A DNA stretch of 64,000 nucleotides, taken from the NCBI RefSeq assembly GCF_028368855.1, contig NZ_JAQNCY010000001.1, positions 62,001-126,000 of the forward strand, in the 5' to 3' direction. The translations under genes were made by a program, and so were the position numbers. The DNA comes from Leisingera sp. SS27. GTDB lineage: Bacteria; Pseudomonadota; Alphaproteobacteria; Rhodobacterales; Rhodobacteraceae. The notes beneath the pieces are model-generated. The model saw only the letters and a program-made list of their open reading frames with translations, had not been told where the DNA came from and ran no database searches. The first letter of the stretch is position 1. Every line of letters begins with the position of its first letter. Shown here in pieces: positions 48,379 through 57,057 of this stretch.

Positions 48379-48443
48379 CCGCATTGGCCGGGCAGTCTTG
48401 CCTGCAGCGGCGCTGCCGGGATGCGGCTTGGCGCCAGCCGCGC

Positions 48444-49370
48444 TCAGGCCTGAACGCTGGACGGCATGGCGCTTGTCCCTGTTTCCGCCTCAGCCGCCGG
48501 GGCGGTCGTCTGCTTAGACAACCGGAGCAGCATCTGCAGGTCCTCCGCAGTCATCAGCTTGCTGAATTTCACACCGGCATAATCGGCGTTTTGCCATGTT
48601 ACCTGGGCGCGGATCTCCTCCAGCCCGGGAAACAGGGCCGTCACCTCATCCTTGGGAGAGAGCGCGGGGATGCCTGGCAGCTGCCAGACCCGGATCTTGG
48701 CGCCCAGGCGGCTGATATCAACCAGCTTGGCTTGCAGTGTCTGCCCGCCGCGCTCCAGGCTGCAGCTCAGCGAACAGGGATGCCGCCTGCGCCTGCGCCG
48801 GTGGCGCCGGGCAATCCGTTCCGCAAGGAACAGAAATCCGCCGCCCAGAAGCAGCGCCGACACGGAGCTGGCAATCGCCGTTTCCTGGGAAATACTCCGG
48901 ATCCGCCCCAGCCCGGAAGGTGTGTTCGCCGCTTGCTTCCGGACCGGGGCGAAATCACAGGGCAGCGGAATGATCCGGGCTGCAAATTCTTCCAGCAGCG
49001 CCGCGGTGCCAAGCCGTTCGGCGCTGGTTTCGGCCTTGGCAATGCCGTGCCGGTTGTAGACTTGCAGCAGCCCTTTCTGCTGGGTGATCAGCCGCATGGC
49101 CAGCGGCTCGTACATTTCCATCCCGGACCGGCGCATGCTCATCCGCAGCGTCACCACCGGATGATCCTCCAGCCAGTGCTGCAGCTCCCTTGCCTTGGCT
49201 GGATCTTTGCCGGTCCTCAGATGCTCAAGGAAGCCGCGTGCCTCATGCTGAAAAATCACCAGGTCGGACTGCAGCAAACAGGTCGCCCTGGACGCTTCGG
49301 CAGGAGGTGCACCAGCCCAGGCCAATACAGGGGCTGCAAGTGCTGCCAGGATCAAGGGCCAGGGGTTCAT
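48444..49370 (-). CDS. Membrane PilZ-domain protein, copy 1
   Basis: A 308-residue protein: N-terminal signal (MNPWPLILAALAAPVLAWAG), a mostly helical periplasmic region to about residue 165 with two cysteines (ATCLLQSD and IPLPCDFA), one membrane helix (ETAIASSVSALLLGGGFLFL) and a cytoplasmic PilZ domain. The c-di-GMP motifs are visible as a run of arginines (ARRHRRRRRRHPC) and DISRLGAKI. c-di-GMP binding would let it relay a signal across the membrane or vice versa. The ATG at 49370 is preferred over a TTG one codon earlier. It has a colinear paralogue immediately upstream. Confidence 0.8.
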   Translation of the reverse strand: MNPWPLILAALAAPVLAWAGAPPAEASRATCLLQSDLVIFQHEARGFLEHLRTGKDPAKARELQHWLEDHPVVTLRMSMRRSGMEMYEPLAMRLITQQKGLLQVYNRHGIAKAETSAERLGTAALLEEFAARIIPLPCDFAPVRKQAANTPSGLGRIRSISQETAIASSVSALLLGGGFLFLAERIARRHRRRRRRHPCSLSCSLERGGQTLQAKLVDISRLGAKIRVWQLPGIPALSPKDEVTALFPGLEEIRAQVTWQNADYAGVKFSKLMTAEDLQMLLRLSKQTTAPAAEAETGTSAMPSSVQA

Positions 49371-49603
49371 CAAAGGGTCTCGCTTTGCAGCTGGGGCCGA
49401 ACCGGCGTGGGAAATCTATGTAAATGAAACTACCATAGGCGGTGATCGCATTGATTAAGATCGCTTTTCGGGGGAGTTAATTCGCCGCAAAAGTCAACGC
49501 CGCACCCGGGGCGCGGCTGTTTCAGAGGTTCAGGGAAATAATGCCTGCCCGGCGGCTGCGGCTTGAGCAGCCTGCCGCTGCAGAGGGCGGCTGACGGTCT
49601 GAG

Positions 49604-49645
49604 GATGCAGGGCCGAAGATGCAGGGCCGAAGATGCAGGTCCGAA
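49604..49645. repeat. 14-bp tandem repeat, three copies
   Basis: The unit GATGCAGGGCCGAA occurs three times head to tail at 49604, 49618 and 49632 (the third has one change, G to T). It lies in the 340-base gap between the two PilZ genes, which otherwise shows no gene. Confidence 0.9.
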
Positions 49646-49715
49646 GAAGCCGGTCCGGGACAGCGGGGGCCAGGCCGGCCTGCGCTTCTGATTCCGGGAG
49701 AGTTGCCGGAGGCGT

Positions 49716-50588
49716 CTACGACCCCATCCGGGCTTCTTCCCGGATGCCGCCGTCCTCCATCGGGAATTCCTCCAGCAGCCGGTGCAGCTGCATGAAGTTG
49801 AATTCGCTGACGAACTGCACGCCCACGTAATCGGCCGTCTTCCAGCGCACCTGGGCCTCCATGATGTGGCCGCCAAAGCGCAGAGTCACCCGGCCGGAGG
49901 GATCGCATTGGGTGTTCGGATGCACCTTCGCGCCGGCCCGGCTGAGATCGACAAGATAGCCTTGCACGGTCCGCCCGCCCGCCTGCAGAACGCAAGGCAC
50001 GGCGCAGGGGTAGCGTTTGGTGCGGCGGATCTTGCGGATACCGATCCGGTCCAGAAAATACAGAACGCTGCCCCCCAGCACCAGAAAGGAAACCCAGGCA
50101 ATGGCGGCGTTTATGATCTGCTGGCGCTGGCGGGCATCATTGGCACTGACCGCCACCAGCTTGCTGCCGAACCCGTCTTCCTTGATCTGATCGCACGGCA
50201 ACGCCTCCACCAGAATACCGTAGTCCGACTGAAGTTCGAAAATTCCCATGTGGCGCGCCCCCTCCAGCGCCGCCTGGCGGCCCTGGCTGGACAGGATCTG
50301 AAGCAGAACCGTGGTTTGCTGCATCAGCTTGAGCGTGCCGGCCTCAACCTGCTGAATCCCGACGGCCCGCATCCGCTGCTTGAGCGGCGCAGGCGGATTT
50401 GCGCCGATCCAGCTGTTCAGCTGCTGCACGTAATAGGGGCTCTGTCCGGTCTCAAGATAGCCCAGAAACCCCGCAGAAGCCCGGTTCAGGTCGGAGAGAT
50501 CCTGATGCACAGGGCAAGCCGCGTCCGCCCGTCCGGGCAGCAGGGACAGGGTCAGCAAAACGGCAGCTGTCGGAAGCCATTTGCGCAT
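49716..50588 (-). CDS. Membrane PilZ-domain protein, copy 2
   Basis: A 290-residue paralogue of the protein at 48444-49370 with the same plan: signal peptide (MRKWLPTAAVLLTLSLLPGR), helical periplasmic region with two cysteines (AACPVHQDLSDL and VEALPCDQ), a membrane helix (IAWVSFLVLGGSVLYFL, about 165-181) and a cytoplasmic PilZ domain with IRRTKRYPC and DLSRAGAKVHP. The PilZ RxxxR and DxSxxG patterns are intact, so both copies may bind c-di-GMP. The tandem pair suggests a local duplication followed by divergence. Function otherwise unknown. Confidence 0.8.
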   Translation of the reverse strand: MRKWLPTAAVLLTLSLLPGRADAACPVHQDLSDLNRASAGFLGYLETGQSPYYVQQLNSWIGANPPAPLKQRMRAVGIQQVEAGTLKLMQQTTVLLQILSSQGRQAALEGARHMGIFELQSDYGILVEALPCDQIKEDGFGSKLVAVSANDARQRQQIINAAIAWVSFLVLGGSVLYFLDRIGIRKIRRTKRYPCAVPCVLQAGGRTVQGYLVDLSRAGAKVHPNTQCDPSGRVTLRFGGHIMEAQVRWKTADYVGVQFVSEFNFMQLHRLLEEFPMEDGGIREEARMGS

Positions 50589-50750
50589 GGCAGTGTTTTC
50601 CTCACGTATTTCCGAAGGAGAGTCTGGCGCAAAGTTGCGAATTTGAGGTTAACGCGGAGACATCCGGCGCGGAAAACTGCCTGCAGGCGGTCCCGGTCAC
50701 GGCTTCGCCGCTCCGGCCATGAAACACAGTTGTCTCCCGCCCGCAAAAAT

Positions 50751-50790
50751 AACGGGCTGGAGACATAATGGCCCAGAGCTCCAGCCCGTT
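50751..50790. promoter_or_regulatory. 12-bp inverted repeat in the PilZ-fabF gap
   Basis: Arms AACGGGCTGGAG and CTCCAGCCCGTT are perfect copies separated by 16 bases, about 210 bases upstream of fabF. It could be a terminator for an upstream transcript or a protein site. Confidence 0.4.
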
Positions 50791-50870
50791 CTGGCAATCA
50801 CGAGGACGGATGCCAAGTTTCGCGTTTTGATAAAATCAACTTAGGACAGAGTAGTTAATCAATCGTTCTC

Positions 50871-50913
50871 GTGACGCAAAAATAGCGTCACCACGCATTT
50901 TCCGCTGCGTCAC
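50871..50913. promoter_or_regulatory. Repeated GCGTCAC motif upstream of fabF
   Basis: GTGACGC and GCGTCAC form a perfect inverted repeat (7-base spacer, 50871-50891), and GCGTCAC recurs at 50907-50913. The cluster lies 85-130 bases before fabF in an A+T-rich patch, so it is a good operator candidate for fabF-mltG. The regulator is unknown. Confidence 0.45.
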
Positions 50914-50997
50914 ACCAGCGGCCAGCCCGCTCTTGCACCCGGTTGCCATTCCAAGCTATTTGAACGGACGGATTGCCGAGGCATAGGAGAGCAAGGA

Positions 50998-52263
50998 ATG
51001 CGCCGAGTAGTAGTCACCGGACTGGGCCTGGTCACCCCGCTGGCCAGCGGAGTCGAAGAAACCTGGTCCCGGTTGCTGGATGGACAGTCGGGTGCCGGCC
51101 CCATCACCCTGTTTGATGCCGAGGCAAGCGGCGTCACCACGACCTATGCCTGCGAGGTCCCGCGCGGCGATGGCTCCGAGGGCACCTTCAACCCCGATGA
51201 CTGGGTCATCAAGAAAGAACAGAAGAAGATCGACGACTTCATCCTCTATGGCATCGCCGCCGCCGACATGGCCGTGCGCGACGCCGGCTGGACGCCCGAG
51301 GATGAGGAAAGCCGCCTGCGCACCGGCGTGATGATCGGCTCCGGCATCGGCGGCCTCAGCTCGATCGCTGACACCGCGGTGATGATCAAGGAGAAGGGCC
51401 CCCGCCGGGTGTCGCCGTTCTTCATCCCCGGCGCGCTGATCAACCTGATCTCCGGCCAGGTCTCGATCCGCTTCGGCTTCAAAGGCCCGAACCACTCCGT
51501 CGTGACTGCTTGCTCGACCGGCGCCCACGCTATTGGCGACGCGGCCCGGCTGATCAAATCCGGCGACGCCGACGTGATGATCGCAGGCGGCGCCGAAGCC
51601 GCGATCTGCGAAATCGGCATTGCCGGCTTTAACGCCTGCAAGGCGCTGTCCACCAAACGCGCTGACGACCCCACCAAGGCCTCGCGCCCCTATGACGCCG
51701 ACCGCGACGGCTTCGTCATGGGTGAGGGCGCCGGCATTGTGGTGCTGGAAGATTATGAACACGCCAAGGCCCGCGGCGCCAGGATCTATGCCGAAGTGCT
51801 GGGCTATGGGCTCTCAGGCGACGCCTACCACATCACCGCACCTTCCGAGGACGGCGAGGGCGGCGAGCGCTCGATGAAGGCTGCCCTGGCCAACGCAGGG
51901 CTGGACGCCTCCGCCATCGACTACATCAACGCCCACGGCACCTCGACCATGGCCGACACCATCGAACTGGGCGCCGTGGAACGGCTGCTGGGCGACCACG
52001 CGGGCAATGTCACCATGTCCTCGACCAAATCCGCCACCGGCCACCTCCTGGGTGCCGCCGGCGCGATTGAGGCGATTTTCTCGATCCTGGCGATCCGTGA
52101 TCAGGTGGCGCCGCCGACCATCAACCTCGACAACCCCGCGGTTGAAACCCCGGTCGACCTGGCCCCCAACGCCAAGCGCGAGCGCAAGATAAAAGTGGCG
52201 CTGTCGAATTCCTTCGGCTTTGGCGGCACCAACGCTTCGGTTCTCTTCGGAAAGCCTGAGTAA
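50998..52263 (+). CDS. fabF: Beta-ketoacyl-ACP synthase II FabF
   Basis: Elongates acyl-ACP by condensation with malonyl-ACP. The 421-residue thiolase-fold enzyme has the nucleophile Cys172 in VTACSTGAHAIG, and the two histidines in INAHGTSTM and KSATGHLLGAAGA. It ends with the FGFGGTNASVLF signature. Separated from fabD-fabG-acpP by several genes. Its stop shares one base with the mltG start. Confidence 0.97.
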   Translation: MRRVVVTGLGLVTPLASGVEETWSRLLDGQSGAGPITLFDAEASGVTTTYACEVPRGDGSEGTFNPDDWVIKKEQKKIDDFILYGIAAADMAVRDAGWTPEDEESRLRTGVMIGSGIGGLSSIADTAVMIKEKGPRRVSPFFIPGALINLISGQVSIRFGFKGPNHSVVTACSTGAHAIGDAARLIKSGDADVMIAGGAEAAICEIGIAGFNACKALSTKRADDPTKASRPYDADRDGFVMGEGAGIVVLEDYEHAKARGARIYAEVLGYGLSGDAYHITAPSEDGEGGERSMKAALANAGLDASAIDYINAHGTSTMADTIELGAVERLLGDHAGNVTMSSTKSATGHLLGAAGAIEAIFSILAIRDQVAPPTINLDNPAVETPVDLAPNAKRERKIKVALSNSFGFGGTNASVLFGKPE

Positions 52264-53420
52264 TGTGGCGCAGCCTCGCCTCAAATATGATGACGGTCCT
52301 GATCGCCGCCCTGTTCCTGCTGGGCGGCCTCATCCTGTGGGGCCAGTCGCAATATAAGGCCGAGGGTCCGCTGGACACCGCCATCTGCCTCCGGGTGGAG
52401 CGCGGCTCCAACATGGCCCGTGTCAGCCGCGATCTGGAAACCCAAGGCGCGGTGTCTTCCGGCACCATCTTCCGCCTTGGCGCCAAATACAGCGAGAAAA
52501 CCGGCCAGCTGAAGGCCGGCAGCTTCCTGGTGGAGCCGGGGTCGTCGATGGAGCGCATCGTTGACGAGATCACCCACTCCGGCGCCTCCACCTGCGGCAC
52601 GGAAATTGTCTACCGCATCGGCGTGACCCGCACCCAGGCTGAGGTGCGCGAGCTGGACCCGGCGACAAACAAGTTCGTCGAAAAGGCGGAATTTGTTCTG
52701 GGCGAGGGCGAGGTGCCGTCTGAGTACACCGAGACCCGCCAGGACGCCGACACCCGCTACCGCATTGCGCTGGCCGAAGGCGTGACCAGCTGGCAGGTGG
52801 TTGAGGCGCTGAAAGCGATGGACGTGCTGGACGGCGAGCCGGGCGAGCGCCCGGGTGAGGGTCTCCTGGCGCCTGACAGCTATGAGGTCACCCCCGGCAC
52901 CCAGCGCGCCTCCGTGCTGGCCGAGATGCAGGAGCGCCAGCAGCTGCGCATCAACGCCGCCTGGGAAGGCCGTGCCAGCGATTCCGCCGTCACCAGCCCT
53001 GAGGAAATGCTGATCCTCGCCTCGATCATCGAGAAGGAAACCGGCGTGGCCGAGGAGCGCGGCATGGTCGCCTCCGTCTTCACCAACCGCCTCAACCGCG
53101 GCATGCGCCTGCAGACCGACCCGACGGTGATCTACGGCGTCACCAAGGGCGAGGGCGTCCTGGGCCGCGGCCTGCGCCAAAGCGAGCTGCGCAAGGCCAC
53201 CCCCTGGAACACCTATGTGATCGAGGGCCTGCCACCGACACCCATCGCCAACCCCGGCCTTGCGAGCCTCGAGGCCGCGGTGAACCCGGAGACCACCAGC
53301 TACGTGTTCTTCGTCGCCGACGGCACCGGCGGCCACGCCTTTGCCGAGACGCTGGACGAACACAACGCCAACGTCGCCAAATGGCGCGAGATCGAAGCCC
53401 AGCAGCAGCAGAACAACTGA
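52263..53420 (+). CDS. mltG: Endolytic murein transglycosylase MltG
   Basis: Cuts nascent peptidoglycan strands, probably setting glycan length. The 385-residue protein has an N-terminal membrane helix (MTVLIAALFLLGGLILW, about 10-26), a LysM-like periplasmic region, and the YceG domain with catalytic glutamate in IIEKETGVAEE (about residue 260) followed by FTNRLNRGMRLQTDPTVIYG. The start overlaps the fabF stop by one base, so it is translationally coupled; fabF-mltG is a known arrangement. A terminator follows. Confidence 0.95.
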   Translation: MWRSLASNMMTVLIAALFLLGGLILWGQSQYKAEGPLDTAICLRVERGSNMARVSRDLETQGAVSSGTIFRLGAKYSEKTGQLKAGSFLVEPGSSMERIVDEITHSGASTCGTEIVYRIGVTRTQAEVRELDPATNKFVEKAEFVLGEGEVPSEYTETRQDADTRYRIALAEGVTSWQVVEALKAMDVLDGEPGERPGEGLLAPDSYEVTPGTQRASVLAEMQERQQLRINAAWEGRASDSAVTSPEEMLILASIIEKETGVAEERGMVASVFTNRLNRGMRLQTDPTVIYGVTKGEGVLGRGLRQSELRKATPWNTYVIEGLPPTPIANPGLASLEAAVNPETTSYVFFVADGTGGHAFAETLDEHNANVAKWREIEAQQQQNN

Positions 53421-53447
53421 GGCTGCGAATGCATTGACCGACTTGTG

Positions 53448-53471
53448 AAGGGTGCCGTCGGGCACCCTTTT
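53448..53471 (+). terminator. Intrinsic terminator after mltG
   Basis: Stem AAGGGTGCC / GGCACCCTT with loop GTCG and TTTT tail, 28 bases past the stop. Confidence 0.88.
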
Positions 53472-53754
53472 CATTTTGAACCGCCCGAAAGGCTGATTGG
53501 CCGGGCGCCGCCATTCCTCTTCGGCGCAGACCAAATCAACCGGTGCAGTCTTCAAAGATGGATGCGCCAGTTTTTTCCAGAGGGCGCTTCATTCATAAGC
53601 AGGCAAAAAGAGAACGTGAGGCGGTATATTCGCAACTGACTTAAACTTGTGGCTTGCGGTCCTATTTCTGCTTGACGTTGCGGCAGGTCTCGCTTCAAGG
53701 TCCCTCCCCAATAGGGAGATGCCGTGTTTCGCGGCACAATCGGGGGGTTTCATT

Positions 53755-54717
53755 TTGGGTTTGAAAAGATCGCTTATTGCAGCTTTGGTTTTGGCCGGGT
53801 GTTCCGGCAATCAAACGGGTGTCAACACTCTGGATCAATTGACCACCAGCACAAGTAACAATGGTATTCACGCCAAGCCCATAAACTTGAAGTACCCTTT
53901 GCAGACACGCTTTCTGTCGATTAACGGGCTTTTGCCTGTCTCAGGCCCCGGCAGTGCCTGTCTCGCAGACAGCAACCGCCCTTCCAGCGCAATTGTCTGT
54001 TACAGCGGTTCCGGCAAAACCGAAGTCGCCTACAAGGTCTACGATACCAGCGCCACAATTTCAGATCTCCGGGCCATTCAGGAGAAGCTTCAGGCGTTGC
54101 AGGTGGAGCTTCTTGATCTGTTGGATGATGAAGAAAAGCTTGTTCCGGAAACAACCGTTCAAGACATCGTGGCAAGGGCGCGCGCGATTCAAAGCGATGC
54201 CGCCAAAAACAATATCTTCCTTTTCCGCTGGCGTCAGGATGAGGCGGCTGGCGGTTCGGTTGGCCTGACCGAACTCTTCTCCGGCAGGGCGCGCAGAGAA
54301 GAGTCTCAGAGCGGTGTTGTCATTGTCGGCGGATTGACCGTTTCACAGCTGCTGGTTGGCAGCGATGATTACAAGGCCGCCCTGTCAGGCTGGTCAAAGG
54401 GAACCAAGATTTCCACCTATTCTCTGGGTGCAAAACATCTGCTTTATTTCTCTGAGGCCAACCTCAGCGCTGCAATTGCCGCCAAGCTGGATGGAACACT
54501 GGACGAGTTGTCCAAGAAATTGTCTCCGACACAGGAGATTGCGCTGCGGGCTTATGCGGCCATTGGCCGTGCCCAGGAAAATCAGGGCAGTTTTTCTGCT
54601 GTGGCCCAAAAGGTTATACCGCTGCAGGAGTATCAAGAAACCCGGCCGGTTGAGCAGGTTTTCTATTCCACGCTCACCGATGCCGAAACGCTGCTGGAAG
54701 CGCTGGAAGACAGATAG
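53755..54717 (+). CDS. Lipoprotein of unknown function
   Basis: A 320-residue protein whose N-terminus (TTG start, MGLKRSLIAALVLAGCSGNQ) carries a lipobox LAGC, preceded by a run of G at 53742-53747. An ATG at 53719 in the same frame gives a longer N-terminus. The mature protein has a serine-rich start, a pair of cysteines (SACLADS and IVCYSGS), and a long helical region (ISDLRAIQEKLQALQVELLDLL, about 100-130) then a C-terminal helix-rich part. No family is recognised. Codon use is milder than neighbours, and the region is accessory. A bidirectional terminator follows. Confidence 0.65.
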   Translation: MGLKRSLIAALVLAGCSGNQTGVNTLDQLTTSTSNNGIHAKPINLKYPLQTRFLSINGLLPVSGPGSACLADSNRPSSAIVCYSGSGKTEVAYKVYDTSATISDLRAIQEKLQALQVELLDLLDDEEKLVPETTVQDIVARARAIQSDAAKNNIFLFRWRQDEAAGGSVGLTELFSGRARREESQSGVVIVGGLTVSQLLVGSDDYKAALSGWSKGTKISTYSLGAKHLLYFSEANLSAAIAAKLDGTLDELSKKLSPTQEIALRAYAAIGRAQENQGSFSAVAQKVIPLQEYQETRPVEQVFYSTLTDAETLLEALEDR

Positions 54718-54831
54718 GCTTCAACGGCAGAACGCTACCGCTGCCAGCTGGCAGCCGAAATCCAGGCAAACTCCTGAAGGCCGGCGGGAATACCGGCCCA
54801 GGCACCTGGCTGAGATTCTGGGACTGATCGG

Positions 54832-54860
54832 AAAAGGGCGCCGGCTGGCGCCCTTTTTTT
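54832..54860. terminator. Bidirectional intrinsic terminator
   Basis: Stem AAAAGGGCGCC / GGCGCCCTTTT with loop GGCT and a seven-T tail on the plus strand (AAAA on the other side). It lies between the convergent genes at 53755-54717 and 54896-55294. Confidence 0.93.
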
Positions 54861-54895
54861 GCAACTGTATAAGACCTGTATTGCGGATGCCGCTG

Positions 54896-55294
54896 TCAGG
54901 TATAGACGCAGATGTAGAAATTCGTTCCGCTCTGGTAGCCGCCGCATTTGTCGTAGAACTCAATTGTTGCCTTCACGGTCTTACCTGACAGCGCACTGAA
55001 CTGCGATGTCAGGTCCTGCGGCTGCAAGGGGGTCACCACGCCTGAGCAGCCGTTGCTGTAGTCATGCGTATAGGTGGCGGTGTTCTGAGGATCGTTCTGA
55101 TCAGTCAGAGTCAGCTTGACCACATCGTCAACCGACGTCTGGCCTTCGCCGCTCGGGCCGCCGGACATCACGACCGTCGCGCCGTCGGGAATGGGCAGAT
55201 AGTGGAGCGTGGCATCGTAAAAGATCTTGCCGGCGTCGCCCGGTACAGGTGTCGACTCTTGCGCAGTGGCAATCTGGTAGTTTTTCCAACCCAT
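54896..55294 (-). CDS. Unknown protein, 132 residues
   Basis: A protein starting MGWKNYQIATAQESTPVPGD, with beta-rich segments (FYDATLHYLPIPDGATVVMSG; DVVKLTLTDQNDPQNTATYT; KTVKATIEFYDKCGGYQSG) and a C-terminal NFYICVYT. No signal peptide. Three cysteines late in the sequence. It has the look of a small beta-sandwich or lectin-like protein; no family is recognised. The ATG at 55294 has GAGGA 7 bases upstream. It sits alone in an A+T-rich accessory stretch. Confidence 0.6.
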   Translation of the reverse strand: MGWKNYQIATAQESTPVPGDAGKIFYDATLHYLPIPDGATVVMSGGPSGEGQTSVDDVVKLTLTDQNDPQNTATYTHDYSNGCSGVVTPLQPQDLTSQFSALSGKTVKATIEFYDKCGGYQSGTNFYICVYT

Positions 55295-55415
55295 CTGGTG
55301 ATCCTCGCTAATGATGGAAACAATGATGCACAGTGCAGTGCACGACCGAACGTACAATCATAAATTGCAGATTCGAAAGATGGATTCCGCGATAGTTTCG
55401 CACCATTTGATTCAC

Positions 55416-55464
55416 CTTATGCATTGGAAGTCGACGAATAATCACCGTTTTACAGATGCATAAG
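55416..55464. promoter_or_regulatory. Spaced 9-bp inverted repeat upstream of the gene at 54896
   Basis: CTTATGCAT (55416-55424) and ATGCATAAG (55456-55464) are perfect inverted copies with 31 bases between, about 125 bases before the ATG at 55294. Possible operator pair. Region 55295-55766 has no gene otherwise; a near-palindrome at 55669-55692 and a hairpin at 55739-55758 also lie there. Confidence 0.35.
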
Positions 55465-55668
55465 AGGTTGTTTGTTCTGGCCGTTCTGAACCGGCACCGC
55501 GACGCCCCGATGCGGACCCGCCGCGCGCGTGCCTTCCGCAACCTTAAAATTTTGCACCATTAACCCGTATGGGTTGTGCTTAGAGCTGGGGTAAACCGCC
55601 TGATGGCGCTTGGCGGAAGCCTGACAGTAAACAGCTGGCCAAGCACCGGAAACCTGCACAGGTTCCCG

Positions 55669-55692
55669 CGCGGCAAACACGTGTTTTCCGCG
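55669..55692. repeat. 24-bp near-perfect palindrome in noncoding DNA
   Basis: Arms CGCGGCAAACAC and GTGTTTTCCGCG match with one mismatch. It lies in a structured noncoding stretch (55560-55766) before the PAS gene's stop, with a second short palindrome AACCTG-CA-CAGGTT at about 55651-55664 and a GGCGCC hairpin at 55739-55758 that may end the PAS gene. Confidence 0.5.
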
Positions 55693-55766
55693 CTGTTTCC
55701 ACCACGGGAAACGGTCTTCAGTGCGGGGCGTAACAGGAAGGGCGCCAAGAGGCGCCTTTTCCGCGT

Positions 55767-56999
55767 CTAGGCTGCAATGTCCTGCTTCAATTCCCGGATC
55801 TCAGCACAAAGGTGGGTAATCTTGTCCAGGCGCCGCGAGATCCGCTCCTGGAAAGAGCCAAGCTGGTCTATGATGTCGGACAGCGTTGCGCCGTCCCGCG
55901 GCAGCCGGGCGCTTTCGATCTTGCACAAGACCCTGGTGGAGCTCAGGCCCAGGAACTGCCGCCGCATTGTTTCGCAGGCACGGGTGATACGCTCGGCTTC
56001 CCTGTCAACTTCCTTCAGCTCCATCCGGGCGCTTGCCACCTGTGCCTGGGTCAGCTGGCTGAGAATGTCCTGTTCGGCGCTCAGGTCAATTCCGCCCAGG
56101 CTCCGCCGCTCGCGCTGCAGCTGGCCGTCGCACTCGGTCAGTATGCGGGCCATGCCTTCCACAAACAGGCCTTGATTGACCAGGTCCTTTATCTTCGCGA
56201 AATTGCTGTCCTCGCCCATCACATGGGTGGAAAACCAGGTCGACATTTCACGCGACATCGACCCGTAATTCTGGGACAGGACCGTCACCGGCCCGCCGGC
56301 CGGTTCAATCCTTGACGCAATCACGCGCAGGTTATGCGGAATGGTCCGCATGGCGGAAAAATCGTCAATCAGCCCTTTGGTCTCGGTGACAAGCACCTCA
56401 GAGTTTTTCAGCTTCTGCCGCAGTCCGCGGATTGTCATATCCGGCGCTGACCCAAGGCCCGCGTCCCGGCTTTCCAATTCTTCGCTCAAGGCGTGCGCGG
56501 CAAATTCGCGGTACGAGTCAAATCCCATCCCCGCCAGCCAGGCCAGCAGGTTGTCCCGGCTTTCCTCGGGGCTCAGGCCGTCGTCCTGCTCAGCCTTCAA
56601 GAGGTCGCAGTAGCCCTGTTTCACGGTGGCAAACAGGCTGCTGCTCGGCTTGATGCGGACGGAAAGGTATCCGTCTTCGCAGGGCACAACCACAGCGAAC
56701 ACCCAGTAGTACAATCCGTCCTTTGCCTTGTTCTTCACGTAGGCGCCGATAAATTCCCCGTTCTGGATGGTGTCCCAGAACAGCTGAAACACACCGCGCG
56801 GCATGTCCGGATGGCGGATGATCTTATGCGGCGCGCCCAAAAGGGAATCCCAATCAAAGCCGGAGACCCGGCGGAAAATGTCATTGCCGGTTTTGATCAC
56901 ACCGCGGTCATCGGTGCGCGAGAAGAAAATCTCATCGAGCGCAAAGGGGGCTTCGCCATTTGCCGGACGCGGCTCAATCCGTCGGTCTGTAAAGGTCAT
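55767..56999 (-). CDS. PAS-domain protein of chemotaxis-receptor type, soluble
   Basis: A 410-residue protein. The N-terminal PAS domain (about 20-130) reads IFFSRTDDRGVIKTGNDIFRR, HKIIRHPDMPRGVFQLFWDT and FIGAYVKNKAKDGLYYWVFA, very like the PAS domain of the aerotaxis receptor Aer. The C-terminal part is helical and has PHNLRVIASRIEPAGGPVTV, which resembles the tip of methyl-accepting proteins, but no membrane helix or full MCP signalling domain is visible. It is likely an energy or redox sensor acting on a chemotaxis or kinase partner. The gene is divergent from the GTA cluster, 295 bases away. Confidence 0.75.
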   Translation of the reverse strand: MTFTDRRIEPRPANGEAPFALDEIFFSRTDDRGVIKTGNDIFRRVSGFDWDSLLGAPHKIIRHPDMPRGVFQLFWDTIQNGEFIGAYVKNKAKDGLYYWVFAVVVPCEDGYLSVRIKPSSSLFATVKQGYCDLLKAEQDDGLSPEESRDNLLAWLAGMGFDSYREFAAHALSEELESRDAGLGSAPDMTIRGLRQKLKNSEVLVTETKGLIDDFSAMRTIPHNLRVIASRIEPAGGPVTVLSQNYGSMSREMSTWFSTHVMGEDSNFAKIKDLVNQGLFVEGMARILTECDGQLQRERRSLGGIDLSAEQDILSQLTQAQVASARMELKEVDREAERITRACETMRRQFLGLSSTRVLCKIESARLPRDGATLSDIIDQLGSFQERISRRLDKITHLCAEIRELKQDIAA

Positions 57000-57057
57000 T
57001 CCATGTATTCCTTCTCAGTCATCACGCGTCCTGAAGCAGGGAATAGCCGGTAAAGAT

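Noticed and set aside
49430-49876. 148-codon minus-strand frame in the PilZ gap.
   Set aside because: Overlaps the end of PilZ copy 2 in a different frame; Arg/Pro/Cys-rich shadow sequence.
55576-55770. A 64-codon plus-strand frame before the PAS gene.
   Set aside because: It runs through palindromes and a hairpin and shows no protein-like pattern.
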